Source of the DNA: an uncultured Erythrobacter sp.
GTDB taxonomy: Bacteria > Pseudomonadota > Alphaproteobacteria > Sphingomonadales > Sphingomonadaceae
Assembly (NCBI GenBank): GCA_947503155.1
Contig: CANNCL010000003.1
Location: 124,001-188,000, forward strand
Direction of reading: 5' to 3'
Length of the DNA: 64,000 nucleotides
Below the pieces are notes generated by a model. It made no database searches. It saw nothing but the letters and a program-made list of their open reading frames with translations, and was not told the DNA's origin. Both the position numbers and the translations under genes were made by a program. Below, piece by piece: positions 17,163 through 27,108 of the stretch; positions within the stretch are counted from its first letter, which is position 1, and each line of letters starts with the position of its first letter.

Positions 17163-19304
17163 ATGACGCTGCTGAAACGATTCTGGAAACGCTCTGGCGG
17201 CGGTGCTGCGCGCGGCGGCGATGACGGGTATTTTCCGCTCTATGAATCGCAGCGCGCGCTCGATCCCGATGATGAACCTGTTCGGTTCCGCACCGCAGGT
17301 TCGCCCGATTATGCGACGTGGGATGCGCGATTATCGCAGCTCGATGGGTCGTTAGAACGCGAAGAACGCCGCAAGGCACCATTCTGGCGTCGTGATTTTT
17401 GGCGCGCGCGCCGGAAACGTTGGTGGGCTTTTCGGATTTTCTCTGCATGTTTGCTGATATTCTTGGTGTTGCTTGCTTGGCTTGCGATCACCGCGCCGCT
17501 GTCGAAGAGCCTTGAGCCGATTGCCGCACCGCAAGTGACGCTGCTCGCCAGTGATGGGACCCCGATTGCCCGGCACGGGGCGATGGTGGATGACCCGGTT
17601 GAAGTGGCGGATCTGCCGCCGCATGTGGCCGAGGCATTCCTCGCGATTGAGGACCGGCGTTTCTATTCGCATTGGGGCGTTGATCCGCGCGGGATTGCGC
17701 GCGCCGTGTGGACCGGGCGCGGCGGCGGCAGCACAATCACGCAGCAGCTCGCCAAATTCACCTTCCTTACGCCGGAACAAAGCCTGTCTCGTAAAGCGCG
17801 CGAGGCGATGATCGCGTTCTGGATTGAGGCGTGGCTGACCAAGGATGAGATCCTGAGCCGGTATCTTTCCAATGCCTATTTTGGGGACAATCAATACGGA
17901 TTGCGCGCGGCGAGCCTGCATTATTTCTACCGGCAACCCGAAAACTTGCTGCCTGAACAGGCGGCAATGCTGGCGGGATTGTTGCAAGCGCCGTCCCGAT
18001 ATGCGCCGACAAAGCATTATGACCGCGCTAAAACTCGCATGGATCTGGTGATCGGTTCGATGGTTGCGGCGGGGTATTTGACGCAGGCAGAGGCCGATGC
18101 ATTGCCGGACCCGGTGATCGATTCCCGTACGAGGGATGATTTGCCCACGGGCACATATTTTGCCGATTGGGCATTGCCAATCGCGCGTGAAGGGTTTGAG
18201 CCGGGCTATGCGCGGCAGGTAATCACCACGACATTAGATGCGCAATTGCAGGCGCTGGCCAGCCGGGTCACAAACCGTGCAAGTTTGGGCGATGCGCAAG
18301 TGGCGTTGGTGGCGATGCGGCCGACCGGCGAAGTGGTCGCGATGGTGGGCGGCAAGAATTATGCAGAATCGCCGTTTAACCGCGCGACACAGGCGCGGCG
18401 GCAACCGGGTTCGACCTTTAAATTGTTCGTCTATCTTGCCGCGTTGGAGGCCGGGTGGGAACCCGATGACACAATCGCCAACACCGCCATTGAGGCGGGG
18501 TCATACCGGCCCAAAAATTCTCGTGAACGTTACAGCGATCTAATCACGCTGGAGGATGCCTTTGCCACATCGAGCAATGTCGCCGCCGTGCGCCTGTTCA
18601 ACGAAATCGGCAGCGAACGGGTCATCCGAACCGCACGCTCGCTCGGCGTGACATCGGCGATGCCCGAAGGCGATCCCAGCCTCGCGCTTGGTACATCCAC
18701 TATGACATTGCTGGAGCTGACATCGGCCTATGCCGGCGTCGCTGCCAATAAATTTCCCGTGCGCCCCTATGCCTTTGCGCAGGAAGAAGAAGGGTGGTGG
18801 GAATGGCTGACCACACCGTCAGACAGCGCATCAGAGCGCACGCATGAGAATATGGAACAGATGCTGCGCGCGGCGATCAATCGCGGCACGGGTGAGGCTG
18901 CCGAATTGCCGATTGCCAATTACGGCAAGACCGGAACGACGCAGAATTACAGGGATGCTTTGTTCGTCGGCTATGCCGGTGATTTGGTGGTCGGCGTGTG
19001 GGTCGGCAATGATGACAATTCCCCGCTCGACCGGGTGACGGGCGGCGGATTGCCTGCGCGCATTTGGAAAGATTTCATGCGCAGCGCCCTCTCTCTACCC
19101 GCGCCGCGCGCCGCGCCGGCACCTGATCCCGAAGGGCCGGTGCAACCGCTCGATATCGAAGAGGGCGAGGAAATACCGCTCGGCGAAGACGGCACTTCGA
19201 TCCGGTTCGAAGAGAAGGGCATTGTCCTTTCGCAAGACGGCGTTCCGGTTGAACTGCGTTTGGGCGAAGAAGGATTTCGCGTCGAGCAGATCGAACCAGA
19301 CTAA
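17163..19304 (+). CDS. Class A penicillin-binding protein (transglycosylase/transpeptidase)
   Basis: Polymerises and crosslinks peptidoglycan in the periplasm. After a basic cytoplasmic tail, a single membrane anchor spans about 91-110. The GT51 domain has AIEDRRFYSHWG (Glu 163) and GGSTITQQLAK. The transpeptidase domain has STFK (417-420), SSN (470-472) and KTG (589-591). A long acidic tail follows (from about 640 to 713). It belongs to the PBP1a family, but a specific paralogue name is not justified. The start overlaps no gene and follows cobS by 68 bases. Confidence 0.93.
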   Translation: MTLLKRFWKRSGGGAARGGDDGYFPLYESQRALDPDDEPVRFRTAGSPDYATWDARLSQLDGSLEREERRKAPFWRRDFWRARRKRWWAFRIFSACLLIFLVLLAWLAITAPLSKSLEPIAAPQVTLLASDGTPIARHGAMVDDPVEVADLPPHVAEAFLAIEDRRFYSHWGVDPRGIARAVWTGRGGGSTITQQLAKFTFLTPEQSLSRKAREAMIAFWIEAWLTKDEILSRYLSNAYFGDNQYGLRAASLHYFYRQPENLLPEQAAMLAGLLQAPSRYAPTKHYDRAKTRMDLVIGSMVAAGYLTQAEADALPDPVIDSRTRDDLPTGTYFADWALPIAREGFEPGYARQVITTTLDAQLQALASRVTNRASLGDAQVALVAMRPTGEVVAMVGGKNYAESPFNRATQARRQPGSTFKLFVYLAALEAGWEPDDTIANTAIEAGSYRPKNSRERYSDLITLEDAFATSSNVAAVRLFNEIGSERVIRTARSLGVTSAMPEGDPSLALGTSTMTLLELTSAYAGVAANKFPVRPYAFAQEEEGWWEWLTTPSDSASERTHENMEQMLRAAINRGTGEAAELPIANYGKTGTTQNYRDALFVGYAGDLVVGVWVGNDDNSPLDRVTGGGLPARIWKDFMRSALSLPAPRAAPAPDPEGPVQPLDIEEGEEIPLGEDGTSIRFEEKGIVLSQDGVPVELRLGEEGFRVEQIEPD

Positions 19305-19308
19305 AAAA

Positions 19309-19698
19309 TCACGCCATCAGGATGTTCATAATCGCCGTTGCGATGGGGCGGTCCGGGTCATCTTGCCACGCCTCCACCGCAATATTGGCGTTGCGCCGGC
19401 CAAGCCTGGTGATCCGGCCTTTGGCAAAACTGGGCCGTGATTTGCCCGCGGAAAGATATTGCACGGTGATATTGACCGGTTTCAGTTGAGCCTCGCGCCC
19501 TTCCTCGATCAGCCGCACCCGTAGCGCCGCATAGCCAGCATTCTCCAACAGGCCGGCGGTCGCGCCTCCGTGATAATGTTGCGGACGCCCTTCAACATTA
19601 GGGCCGAACTCCACCATCAGAACCGGCACGCCATCTTGAAATTCGCACATCTCAATCCCCAGCGCATCGGCATAAGGGGGCAATTTAAAGTCACTCAT
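19309..19698 (-). CDS. PaaI family hotdog thioesterase
   Basis: A 129-residue single hotdog protein. HYHGGATAGLLENAGYAA contains the catalytic Asn/Gly/His-type region of PaaI-like thioesterases and TVQYLSAGK is the following strand. The start ATG at 19698 (MSDFKLPPY) was preferred to the frame start 11 codons upstream. It overlaps the end of the neighbouring thioesterase by eight bases, so the two paralogues form an operon and may form a heterodimer (inference). Confidence 0.85.
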   Translation of the reverse strand: MSDFKLPPYADALGIEMCEFQDGVPVLMVEFGPNVEGRPQHYHGGATAGLLENAGYAALRVRLIEEGREAQLKPVNITVQYLSAGKSRPSFAKGRITRLGRRNANIAVEAWQDDPDRPIATAIMNILMA

Positions 19699-20203
19699 CG
19701 CCTGTCCCCGCCTCGCTTGCACTACCATCACTGCTGGGCACTTTCCCTTGGCGCGGATCGGCCGCGATAGTCATGAAAACGCCTGCAATATGCGCCACCG
19801 GATCATCAATATCGCCGTCATGGGCAATGCCCCGGACGAAAGCGGCGGAGCGTGTGGTGCGGTAGCATTCGACCCGGCCCCATACCGCGCTGCGTTCGCG
19901 GGCAGGGCGCTGATAATCGACGCGCAGATCAAGCGTGGCAACGGGTGCAAAATCCTTCATCGTTTGCCAAATCGCCATCCCGCTGGCCATGTCCATCAAG
20001 CTGACAATCGGTCCCGAAGCCAGCACGGCGCGATCCGCCTCGCCGAGCAAATCTTCGCGCCACGGCAATTCAAGCTCAACCCAATTTTCACCTTGATCGC
20101 TGAATTTGAGGCCAAGCCAGCCGGTGTGACCGCCGCGAAAGAAGAATTTACTGGCTTCCCTCGCGTCGAATTTGGCTGGGGCCGATGATTGATTTTTGCT
20201 CAT
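19691..20203 (-). CDS. PaaI family hotdog thioesterase, second paralogue
   Basis: A 170-residue hotdog-fold protein adjacent to a shorter paralogue. SGPIVSLMDMASGMA carries the catalytic Asp of PaaI-type acyl-CoA thioesterases and DLRVDYQRPARE the substrate-pocket strand. A short charged tail follows the domain. It starts the two-gene thioesterase unit. Its ATG faces the peptide cassette at 20333 across 129 AT-rich bases, so that gap must hold promoters for both directions. Confidence 0.85.
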   Translation of the reverse strand: MSKNQSSAPAKFDAREASKFFFRGGHTGWLGLKFSDQGENWVELELPWREDLLGEADRAVLASGPIVSLMDMASGMAIWQTMKDFAPVATLDLRVDYQRPARERSAVWGRVECYRTTRSAAFVRGIAHDGDIDDPVAHIAGVFMTIAADPRQGKVPSSDGSASEAGTGDE

Positions 20204-20332
20204 ACACTCAAGCTTTCGACTGTTTTCTCTATATTACAATAATTTAATTTCAAAACGTTGTTCTTCTCAATCAAATTGAACTCAGCGCGGCCGCAATTGT
20301 GCTCGGTGCAATAACAGGAAGGACACGCAATC
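20204..20332. promoter_or_regulatory. AT-rich divergent promoter region
   Basis: The 129 bases between the divergent thioesterase and peptide genes are clearly AT-richer than the neighbourhood, especially 20220-20280. One arrangement for the plus strand is TTCGAC (20215-20220), 17 bases, AATAAT (20238-20243). It is weak at the -35 hexamer. Only the base composition is solid. Confidence 0.35.
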
Positions 20333-20497
20333 ATGCCAAAGATTGATCTTGCGAATATTCCGGGCCTTGAAACCGCTCAAGCTTTGTTTGGGGCCGTAAA
20401 GGCGCAGGCCGCGACCTATGACGACAGTATCGTGGAGATTATGGTGTTTGTTTATGACACCGCTCCGCCGCCGCCGCCACCTCCCGGCCTATTTTAA
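20333..20497 (+). CDS. 54-residue peptide with a C-terminal polyproline (P7-GLF), putative RiPP-like precursor
   Basis: A short open frame with an excellent ribosome-binding site, AGGAAGGA at 20316-20323, nine bases before the ATG. The peptide begins MPKIDLANIPGLETAQ, continues through an Ala-rich helix-like segment (14-28) and a hydrophobic strand IVEIMVFVY (33-41), and ends DTA-P7-GLF. The seven prolines use four different arrangements of codons (CCG x4, CCA, CCT, CCC), so this is not simple slippage of one triplet. It has no signal peptide and no Cys. Layout (small leader-like peptide, hairpin, then two larger genes) suggests a precursor or a regulatory leader peptide. I do not recognise a named family. 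Confidence 0.72.
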   Translation: MPKIDLANIPGLETAQALFGAVKAQAATYDDSIVEIMVFVYDTAPPPPPPPGLF

Positions 20498-20537
20498 CAA
20501 GCGGGGCGGACGACGGTGCGCGTGCATCCCGCAATTG

Positions 20538-20571
20538 CGGCGCTGCGAAGCGATCTGGCTTCGCAGCGCCG
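20538..20571 (+). promoter_or_regulatory. Perfect 14-bp hairpin after the peptide gene
   Basis: A perfect inverted repeat (20538-20551 with 20558-20571) around a six-base loop lies 40 bases after the peptide stop. There is no following T-run, so it is not a standard terminator. It may stop exonucleases or attenuate read-through, raising peptide mRNA over the downstream genes, as is common after small-peptide genes. Confidence 0.6.
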
Positions 20572-20584
20572 ATCCCAAGCTTCG

Positions 20585-21540
<956 letters not shown>

Positions 21541-21541
<1 letters not shown>

Positions 21542-22440
21542 TGCCTCAGATTATCGACATTCCCTCATCGCATTCGTGTTCTTTGCCCGAGGCGATAGAA
21601 GCGCTGGCCGCGCTCAATTTCGACCCGCGCGAACCGGAAAGCGCCGATCAAGCCGCGCTATGGTTGCGGCGGCTTTCCAACAACCGGACCTTCCTCGCTG
21701 ATTTGCTGATCGACCGGCTGGCCGGGCGGATGGCGGGCGAAGTTGAGAGTGGCTACGGCCCTCAGGCAATCTTGCTCAGCCCATTGCGCGGACGGATGTT
21801 TTTGCGCGCCAATATTTGGCCAGCCGAGCAAGATTTGTGCTTTCGCAATAGCGGGGCGCAAAGCTTTGTTTACGGTGTTCCGCACGATCACAATTTCTCG
21901 TTCTTGACGAGCGGCTATCTCGGTCCGGGCTATGCGAGTGATTATTTCGAATATGATTATGAGACCGTGACAGGGGTGCCGGGCGAGGATGCCGCTCTCC
22001 GATTTACCGAACGCAGCGCGCTTCATGAAGGCAAGCTGATGCTCTACCGAGCGCACCGTGATGTGCATTCGCAATTGCCGCCGCAAAGCCTCTCAGTCTC
22101 GCTCAATGTCATGCATGTTGACCCGGCTCAGGCGTGGTTTGACCAATATGGATTCGACCTGGAAAGCGGCGAAATAACGCGCGTGCTCAGCCCCAACGCA
22201 ACCGAAGTGTTCTTGCGCGCGGCAGTGGCGAGTGGGTCAAAGGAGGCGGAGGCGTTCGCGGCGGATATCGGGGCCAGCCATCCAAGCGAGCGTCTGAGGC
22301 TAGCCAGTTTTGAGGCGCGCGCCGGCTTAATCGAGGATGATGCGGCCCGCGAGGATCTGTGGCGGCAGGGGGAATTGTGCGGCAGCCGGATGGTGGCGTC
22401 ACTGGCCAAAACGCACCGGGCCAAATTGGATGCGCGCTAA
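21541..22440 (+). CDS. Cupin-like metalloprotein of unknown function, coupled to the polyproline peptide cassette
   Basis: A 299-residue protein. The centre shows a cupin-like metal-site pattern: GVPHDHNFSF gives H115 and H117, the later YLGPGYASDYFEYD offers a Glu or Asp, and GKLMLYRAHRDVHSQ gives H172 and H176 followed by N189. That spacing fits the HxH ... H ... N arrangement of cupin oxygenases and isomerases, but the family itself is not recognised. An N-terminal helical region and C-terminal helical region flank it. The ATG overlaps the stop of the previous gene (TAATG), so it is coupled to it. It is convergent with ruvX, overlapping by four bases. Confidence 0.65.
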
Positions 22441-22871
22441 AGCACTCCGCCAGCTAGCCTGTCGATCGCGCCTTGCAAGATGACCGCTGCGGCATGGCTG
22501 TCGATCGCTTCTGCCCTTTTGGCGCGGCTCATATCTTGACCGATCATCGCGGCTTCTGCGCTTTGGGTGGACCAACGTTCGTCCCAAAGCAGCAGCGGTA
22601 GATCAAACGCTTCATCGGCATTGCGAGCAAAGGCGCGGGATGCCTGAGCGCGCGGCCCTTCGCTGCCGTCCATATTGCGCGGAAGGCCGAGGACCAAGCC
22701 GCGAACGTTGCGCGCCTTGATCAGTTCTTCGATCAGGGCGCGGTCGCGGCCCCATTTTCCGCGTTTCACAGTTTTGCCATTGGTCGCAAAACGCCAGCCC
22801 GCATCGCAAATCGCGGTGCCAATCGTCTTGGTCCCAAGGTCAAGGCCGAGCAGCACCCCGCCATCTGGCAA
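22437..22871 (-). CDS. ruvX: Putative pre-16S rRNA nuclease / Holliday-junction resolvase-like YqgF
   Basis: A 144-residue YqgF protein, implicated in maturation of the 5' end of 16S rRNA, with an RNase H-like fold. GVLLGLDLGTKTIGTAI supplies the first catalytic Asp, VLGLPRNMDGSEG the conserved loop, LLWDERWSTQSAE the Glu, and IDSHAAAVILQ the last Asp. The length is normal. It is transcribed after the DUF3089 gene on the same strand and separated from it by 32 bases. Confidence 0.94.
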   Translation of the reverse strand: MPDGGVLLGLDLGTKTIGTAICDAGWRFATNGKTVKRGKWGRDRALIEELIKARNVRGLVLGLPRNMDGSEGPRAQASRAFARNADEAFDLPLLLWDERWSTQSAEAAMIGQDMSRAKRAEAIDSHAAAVILQGAIDRLAGGVL

Positions 22872-22903
22872 AGCGTCAGCAAAATCGGGTGCGAATTCGG
22901 TAA

Positions 22904-24112
22904 TCAGTTTGCAGCACTCGCAGCCGAGCTTTGGCCGGCATTTAGCGCCGCGACCCGGCGGGCAACGTCCGCCTGAGTGTTCGCCCAGAATAACGGGATA
23001 TCATAGACGTGATAATTGTTGCCCGGCAGCACATAAGAGCCAAGCTCAGGTGGATCGCCAATCAACAAAAGCCCGCGCGAATCGCAGCGAGCAGGCACCG
23101 CGCCGGGGACAAGTTCGCCGTTCGACATGCTGTCATCAGGAACCAAAGTCCCCAGATTGCTACTGGCCGGAGCATCGCCGCCGAAAGTTCCGGTGAGCGG
23201 GTTCGTGCACAGGATTTGGCTGTTGCCGCGTGCTTCGCCATCCAAACCAACGGACGCCGCATAAGTTTCGATCACCGATGAAGGATCTGCCGGTTCGGCA
23301 AAACTAGACCACGAAATCAGGCACCCGGTCTGAGCCGGAGTCGCGCAGGCGGCAAAACCAAGCGCGGGCACATCATGTTCCACCGAAATCGGCCAACCAA
23401 TGGCATAAGCCGCCACCAGCCGGTCTGCCAGAGCAGTGCCAGCCACTTCTTCGCGCAGCAACCGCAGCAAATGCAACGATCCTTGGCTGTGTCCGGCCAG
23501 AACAATGGGCGTGTCCGCATCAACGGAATCCACAAAATAGCGGAAGGCTTCGACGACATCGGCATAAGCCGCATCTAACGCTTGCTCAGCTTCGGGCGCG
23601 TCGGTCAGGAATGCGCCCATTGTCGCCTGACGATAGCGCGGCGCCCAAATCTCGCTCGCGGCGTTAAACGGGCTGGCCATGCCGCGCACATAGATACGCG
23701 CAATCCGCTCGGCATCTTCGTCGCCAACCGGGGCGTTCCAATTGTCGCGGCTCAGATAGCTGGTCGGGTGAACGAAAAAGACCGCGAAATCCGCAGTGTC
23801 GGCGGCACTCGGCAATACTGGCTCACCAGCCGCATCACTCGCCGGGGCGTCTGGCGCGGTTTGCGGATCGGGCGCAAGCTCAGCAATTGCAGGCTGCCAA
23901 CGCGCCGGGTCGCTTACGCCGATACCGGGCCGGGAATACCACAAGGCGGGGTCTTGATAGGCGTTTTCTTCCAAAGCCGCAGTCGGTGTGAATTCAGAAG
24001 TTGGAACCAGCGCAAATTCCGCCAACTCGTCCTGAAACATCTCATATGCGATCCGCCCAATCAGGAAGAGAACAATACAAAATGCGACGAAATAAAGGAA
24101 TTTCTTGGCCAT
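22904..24112 (-). CDS. DUF3089 alpha/beta hydrolase-like protein, membrane anchored
   Basis: A 402-residue protein with an N-terminal membrane segment (about 4-20, LYFVAFCIVLFLIG). The DUF3089 core contains FFVHPTSYLSRDNWNAP and the nucleophile elbow AGHSQGS, so it is probably an extracytoplasmic lipase or esterase-like hydrolase. Conserved DIPLFWANTQADVARRV lies near the C-terminus. A Pro/Ala-rich linker separates anchor and catalytic domain. It follows lepB on the same strand with an 18-base gap. Confidence 0.85.
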   Translation of the reverse strand: MAKKFLYFVAFCIVLFLIGRIAYEMFQDELAEFALVPTSEFTPTAALEENAYQDPALWYSRPGIGVSDPARWQPAIAELAPDPQTAPDAPASDAAGEPVLPSAADTADFAVFFVHPTSYLSRDNWNAPVGDEDAERIARIYVRGMASPFNAASEIWAPRYRQATMGAFLTDAPEAEQALDAAYADVVEAFRYFVDSVDADTPIVLAGHSQGSLHLLRLLREEVAGTALADRLVAAYAIGWPISVEHDVPALGFAACATPAQTGCLISWSSFAEPADPSSVIETYAASVGLDGEARGNSQILCTNPLTGTFGGDAPASSNLGTLVPDDSMSNGELVPGAVPARCDSRGLLLIGDPPELGSYVLPGNNYHVYDIPLFWANTQADVARRVAALNAGQSSAASAAN

Positions 24113-24130
24113 TGTTTTGGTGCTCGCCCG

Positions 24131-25018
24131 TTACTCTGCTGCTTCGTTTTGTTCGGCAAGCGCCGGGCGCAATGTCGTCCAAGCCCGGTCGCCCCGCATG
24201 GCGGAATACCAGCTAAGCGGGTTCCACGTTGCCGATCCGTCGAGCGAGAATGTGATGAATTCCGCGCGGCCGCCAATATTTTCCAGCGGAATGCCGCCGC
24301 CTAGTCCGCGATCTTCTGCAGAGGCGCGGCTGTCGGCGCTTTCATCGCGGTTATCGCCCATCACAAACACATTGTCTTCTGGCACCGTGTAGGGCCCGAA
24401 ATTGTCGAGAAACTGGTTCTTGTGATCAATCACCAAATAGGTCGCACCATTGGGCAGTGTTTCGCGGTAAGTCGGCGGCTCAAAATATTGATCACCGTTG
24501 GGATCGCGCATCAGGTAGGATTGAAAATTGGTAAGGCACGGACCGTTTTCGCACATCAATTCCGCCTCAAACGGGATGCGAACCGGCGGTACGACTTCGC
24601 GCTTTATCGCTACGCCGTTGAGGATAATGCGTCCCTCGCGAACTTCGATCGTATCACCGGGCAAGGCCACAACGCGTTTGATGTAATCTTCATTGCGGGT
24701 CGGGTGAACCGGGATCACCACGTCGCCATATTCGGGCACCGCGCCAAACACGCGCCAATCGCTGCGCGGCAGGATGTGAAAGCTCGCAGAGGCCCAAGAC
24801 CAGCCATATGGATATTTGCTGACCACCAATCGGTCGCCAACATGCAGGCCGGGCATCATGCTAGTCGAAGGAATATAAAACGGTTTCGCGACCAGGCTGT
24901 GAAAACACAGAACCGCAAGCAGCATCAACGCCAGCCCGCGAAATTCCGCGAACCAATCGACTTTCTCTTTGCCCTCGGTTTTATCCGTTGCGGCGTCTGG
25001 GGAAATAATATCGGTCAA
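24131..25018 (-). CDS. lepB: Signal peptidase I
   Basis: Cleaves signal peptides of secreted proteins at the outer face of the inner membrane. One hydrophobic anchor (GLALMLLAVLCFHSLV) is followed by the catalytic serine motif PSTSMMPGLHVGD and the lysine motif YIKRVVALPGD. FVMGDNRDESADSR is the conserved box IV. No ATG is available. The frame is open from a TTG at 25087 that overlaps acpS, but a TTG at 25018 (295 aa) avoids the overlap and has a GAAAAG-like site upstream. Start is therefore uncertain. Confidence 0.93.
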   Translation of the reverse strand: MTDIISPDAATDKTEGKEKVDWFAEFRGLALMLLAVLCFHSLVAKPFYIPSTSMMPGLHVGDRLVVSKYPYGWSWASASFHILPRSDWRVFGAVPEYGDVVIPVHPTRNEDYIKRVVALPGDTIEVREGRIILNGVAIKREVVPPVRIPFEAELMCENGPCLTNFQSYLMRDPNGDQYFEPPTYRETLPNGATYLVIDHKNQFLDNFGPYTVPEDNVFVMGDNRDESADSRASAEDRGLGGGIPLENIGGRAEFITFSLDGSATWNPLSWYSAMRGDRAWTTLRPALAEQNEAAE

Positions 25019-25064
25019 AACGGTCTTTTCGTAACTGGGTGGAGGCGTGCAAACCGGTTCCTGC

Positions 25065-25469
25065 TCAGGTCGCCAGTACGGCCTCAATGATGACGAAGGC
25101 CTGCGCCCATGGATGATCGTCGGTTAGGCTGAGATGAATGTGCGCCTCATGGCCCGGTGGGATCATTTCTTCAAGCCGCTTTGCCGCCCCGCCAGCCAGC
25201 GACAGCGTCGGAGCACCCGAAGGCGCATTCACCACGCCGATGTCTTTCATGTAAACGCCGCGCCTGAAACCGGTGCCAACGGCTTTGCTAAACGCCTCTT
25301 TCGCAGCGAAGCGTTTCGCATAGGTTCCCGCGATTGTGTAAGGTCGGCGCCGGGCTTTGGCTCGCTCCGTCTCGGTGAAAACGCGGTTTTCAAATCGCTC
25401 GCCATACCGTTCCAACGAATTGGCGATGCGTTCGATATTACAGAGGTCAGAACCAAGGCCGATGATCAT
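25065..25469 (-). CDS. acpS: Holo-[acyl-carrier-protein] synthase
   Basis: Transfers 4'-phosphopantetheine from CoA to acyl carrier protein. [15 protein letters not shown] and the Mg2+-binding [18 protein letters not shown] are diagnostic, and [16 protein letters not shown] is the C-terminal motif. The length of 134 residues is normal. It lies between pdxJ and lepB as in many alphaproteobacteria, and its start overlaps the stop of the small membrane protein gene by four bases. Confidence 0.97.
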   Translation of the reverse strand: MIIGLGSDLCNIERIANSLERYGERFENRVFTETERAKARRRPYTIAGTYAKRFAAKEAFSKAVGTGFRRGVYMKDIGVVNAPSGAPTLSLAGGAAKRLEEMIPPGHEAHIHLSLTDDHPWAQAFVIIEAVLAT

Positions 25470-25750
25470 GAAAATGCCTTTATAGAGGACGCGATTAGCA
25501 GCATCAGTGCAATCCCATGCAATATCACCTGGCTCTTAAACAAGGGGTGCGCGAAATCGCCATTTGCGAATTTGAGCGCCCCTGCATAGCCAAAAATCTG
25601 CAACGCTGCCCAGCCGATCGCAAAATTGCGCAAGATGCCGGTGTTGAGAGCGAAGCCCAAGAAAGCGACGGCAACCAAAAACAGTATCGCCGCGCCCAGC
25701 GCCCAGCCTTTTTGTGCTTTTGATAATGTGGGAAGTTCTTCCGCAGCCAT
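25466..25750 (-). CDS. Small membrane protein of unknown function
   Basis: A 94-residue hydrophobic protein with about three membrane segments ([50 protein letters not shown]). The ATG at 25750 is preferred to the frame start five codons upstream. It overlaps acpS by four bases and sits 15 bases downstream of pdxJ, so it is in that operon. The function is unknown. Confidence 0.7.
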   Translation of the reverse strand: MAAEELPTLSKAQKGWALGAAILFLVAVAFLGFALNTGILRNFAIGWAALQIFGYAGALKFANGDFAHPLFKSQVILHGIALMLLIASSIKAFS

Positions 25751-25765
25751 TTTAGTAAGACCCAA

Positions 25766-26506
25766 TCAACGCGCCGCATCCATCAAATCGCGCATCCGCC
25801 GAATCGCTGGCTCAAGGCCGGTGAACACCGCCTCTCCGATCAGGTAGTGTCCGATATTCAGCTCTGCGATCTGGGGAATGGCGGCGATGGGTTGAACATT
25901 TTCGAATGTCAGTCCGTGGCCGGCATGGGGTTCAATCCCGTTCTTCGCAGCCAGAGCGGCCATATCCGAAATACGGCGCAGCTCTTTTTCAACGCGCGCA
26001 TTGTCACCGTCCAAAAAGGCGTGAGCATATTCGCCGGTGTGAAATTCTACGACCGGCACGCCGAGGCGCAATGATGTGTCCAATTGCCGTTCATTCGCTT
26101 CGATAAACAGCGACACGCGAATCCCCGCACCGCGCAATCTATCGACGATAGGGGCGAGCGTGTTGTGCAATCCGGCTGCGTCCAACCCGCCTTCTGTGGT
26201 GCGCTCTTCGCGTTTTTCCGGGACAATACAGGCGGCGTGGGGCTTATGCCGCAGCGCTATTTCCAGCATTTCCTCTGTCGCCGCCATTTCGAGGTTGAGC
26301 GGCAATTCGGTCGCGTCTTGAATACGCGCGAGATCTTCGTCGCGGATATGGCGGCGGTCTTCGCGTAAATGCGCCGTGATGCCGTCGCCGCCAACTTTCG
26401 CGACGATCTCTGCCGCGCGCACGGGATCGGGATGATCGCCGCCGCGCGCGTTGCGGATCGTGGCAACGTGGTCAATATTGACGCCCAAGCGCAGTTTGTC
26501 TGACAT
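25766..26506 (-). CDS. pdxJ: Pyridoxine 5'-phosphate synthase
   Basis: Condenses 1-deoxy-xylulose 5-phosphate and 3-amino-2-oxopropyl phosphate in the last ring-forming step of vitamin B6 synthesis. The N-terminus LRLGVNIDHVATIRNARGG and the later blocks HLREDRRHIRDEDL, VEFHTGEYAHAF, and EPHAGHGLTFENV are characteristic. At 246 residues it is full length. It shares one base (TAATG) with pyrE, so the genes are coupled. Confidence 0.98.
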   Translation of the reverse strand: MSDKLRLGVNIDHVATIRNARGGDHPDPVRAAEIVAKVGGDGITAHLREDRRHIRDEDLARIQDATELPLNLEMAATEEMLEIALRHKPHAACIVPEKREERTTEGGLDAAGLHNTLAPIVDRLRGAGIRVSLFIEANERQLDTSLRLGVPVVEFHTGEYAHAFLDGDNARVEKELRRISDMAALAAKNGIEPHAGHGLTFENVQPIAAIPQIAELNIGHYLIGEAVFTGLEPAIRRMRDLMDAAR

Positions 26507-27108
26507 TATTTCCTACTTCCCGGCTTTGTCACAGCTATGCGGGCGAGTTCCTCTGGGATGCCGGTTTCGTCATAAGTTGGGAAATCAAAAGCAGCCAAGG
26601 GATAAAACGGCACGCCGAGATCGGCAGAACCCAAAGAGCGGTCGATAAGCGCGCATTCCGCGATCACTTCGCCGCCTTCGCGCGCAACGGCTTCAATTGC
26701 CTCGCGGCTGGAAAGGCCGGTGGTGACCACATCTTCGACCATCAGCACCTTTGCGCCCTGTTCCAACCCAAAACCCCGCCGCAAATGGAAGACGCCATCG
26801 GGACGTTCCAGGAACAGTGCATCTTTATCCAGCACCCGCGCGACTTCGTGTCCGACGATAATCCCGCCCATTGCAGGGGAAACGACCACATCAATCTGAT
26901 CCAAGACGTGCTGAGGAATGCCATTCACTATTGCTTGCGCAAGCCTTCCGGCGCGTGCCGGATTCATCAGAACGCGGGCGCATTGCAGGTAATGCCCGCT
27001 ATGCCGCCCTGATGAGAGTTTGAAATGCCCTTCGAGCAAAGCGCCGCAACTGCGGAATTCCGCGAGCACATCATCAACAGTTTCGGGGATAGTTTTATTT
27101 GCGGTCAT
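26506..27108 (-). CDS. pyrE: Orotate phosphoribosyltransferase
   Basis: Transfers ribose phosphate from PRPP to orotate in pyrimidine synthesis. FKLSSGRHSGHYLQCARVLM and VVSPAMGGIIVGHEVAR match the family, and VLMVEDVVTTGLSSREAIE is the PRPP loop. The protein is 200 residues. It is the first gene of the pyrE-pdxJ-acpS-lepB run. Its promoter should be in the 265-base gap to coxB. Confidence 0.97.
   Translation of the reverse strand: MTANKTIPETVDDVLAEFRSCGALLEGHFKLSSGRHSGHYLQCARVLMNPARAGRLAQAIVNGIPQHVLDQIDVVVSPAMGGIIVGHEVARVLDKDALFLERPDGVFHLRRGFGLEQGAKVLMVEDVVTTGLSSREAIEAVAREGGEVIAECALIDRSLGSADLGVPFYPLAAFDFPTYDETGIPEELARIAVTKPGSRK

Noticed and set aside
20516..20584. GTG start for the (QS)-repeat protein
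   Set aside because: It would place the perfect hairpin within the coding sequence and has no canonical ribosome-binding site. It is kept only as an alternative.
25019..25087. TTG start 23 codons upstream for lepB
   Set aside because: It overlaps acpS and has no ribosome-binding site; the residues are not conserved-looking. The choice stays uncertain because neither start is an ATG.
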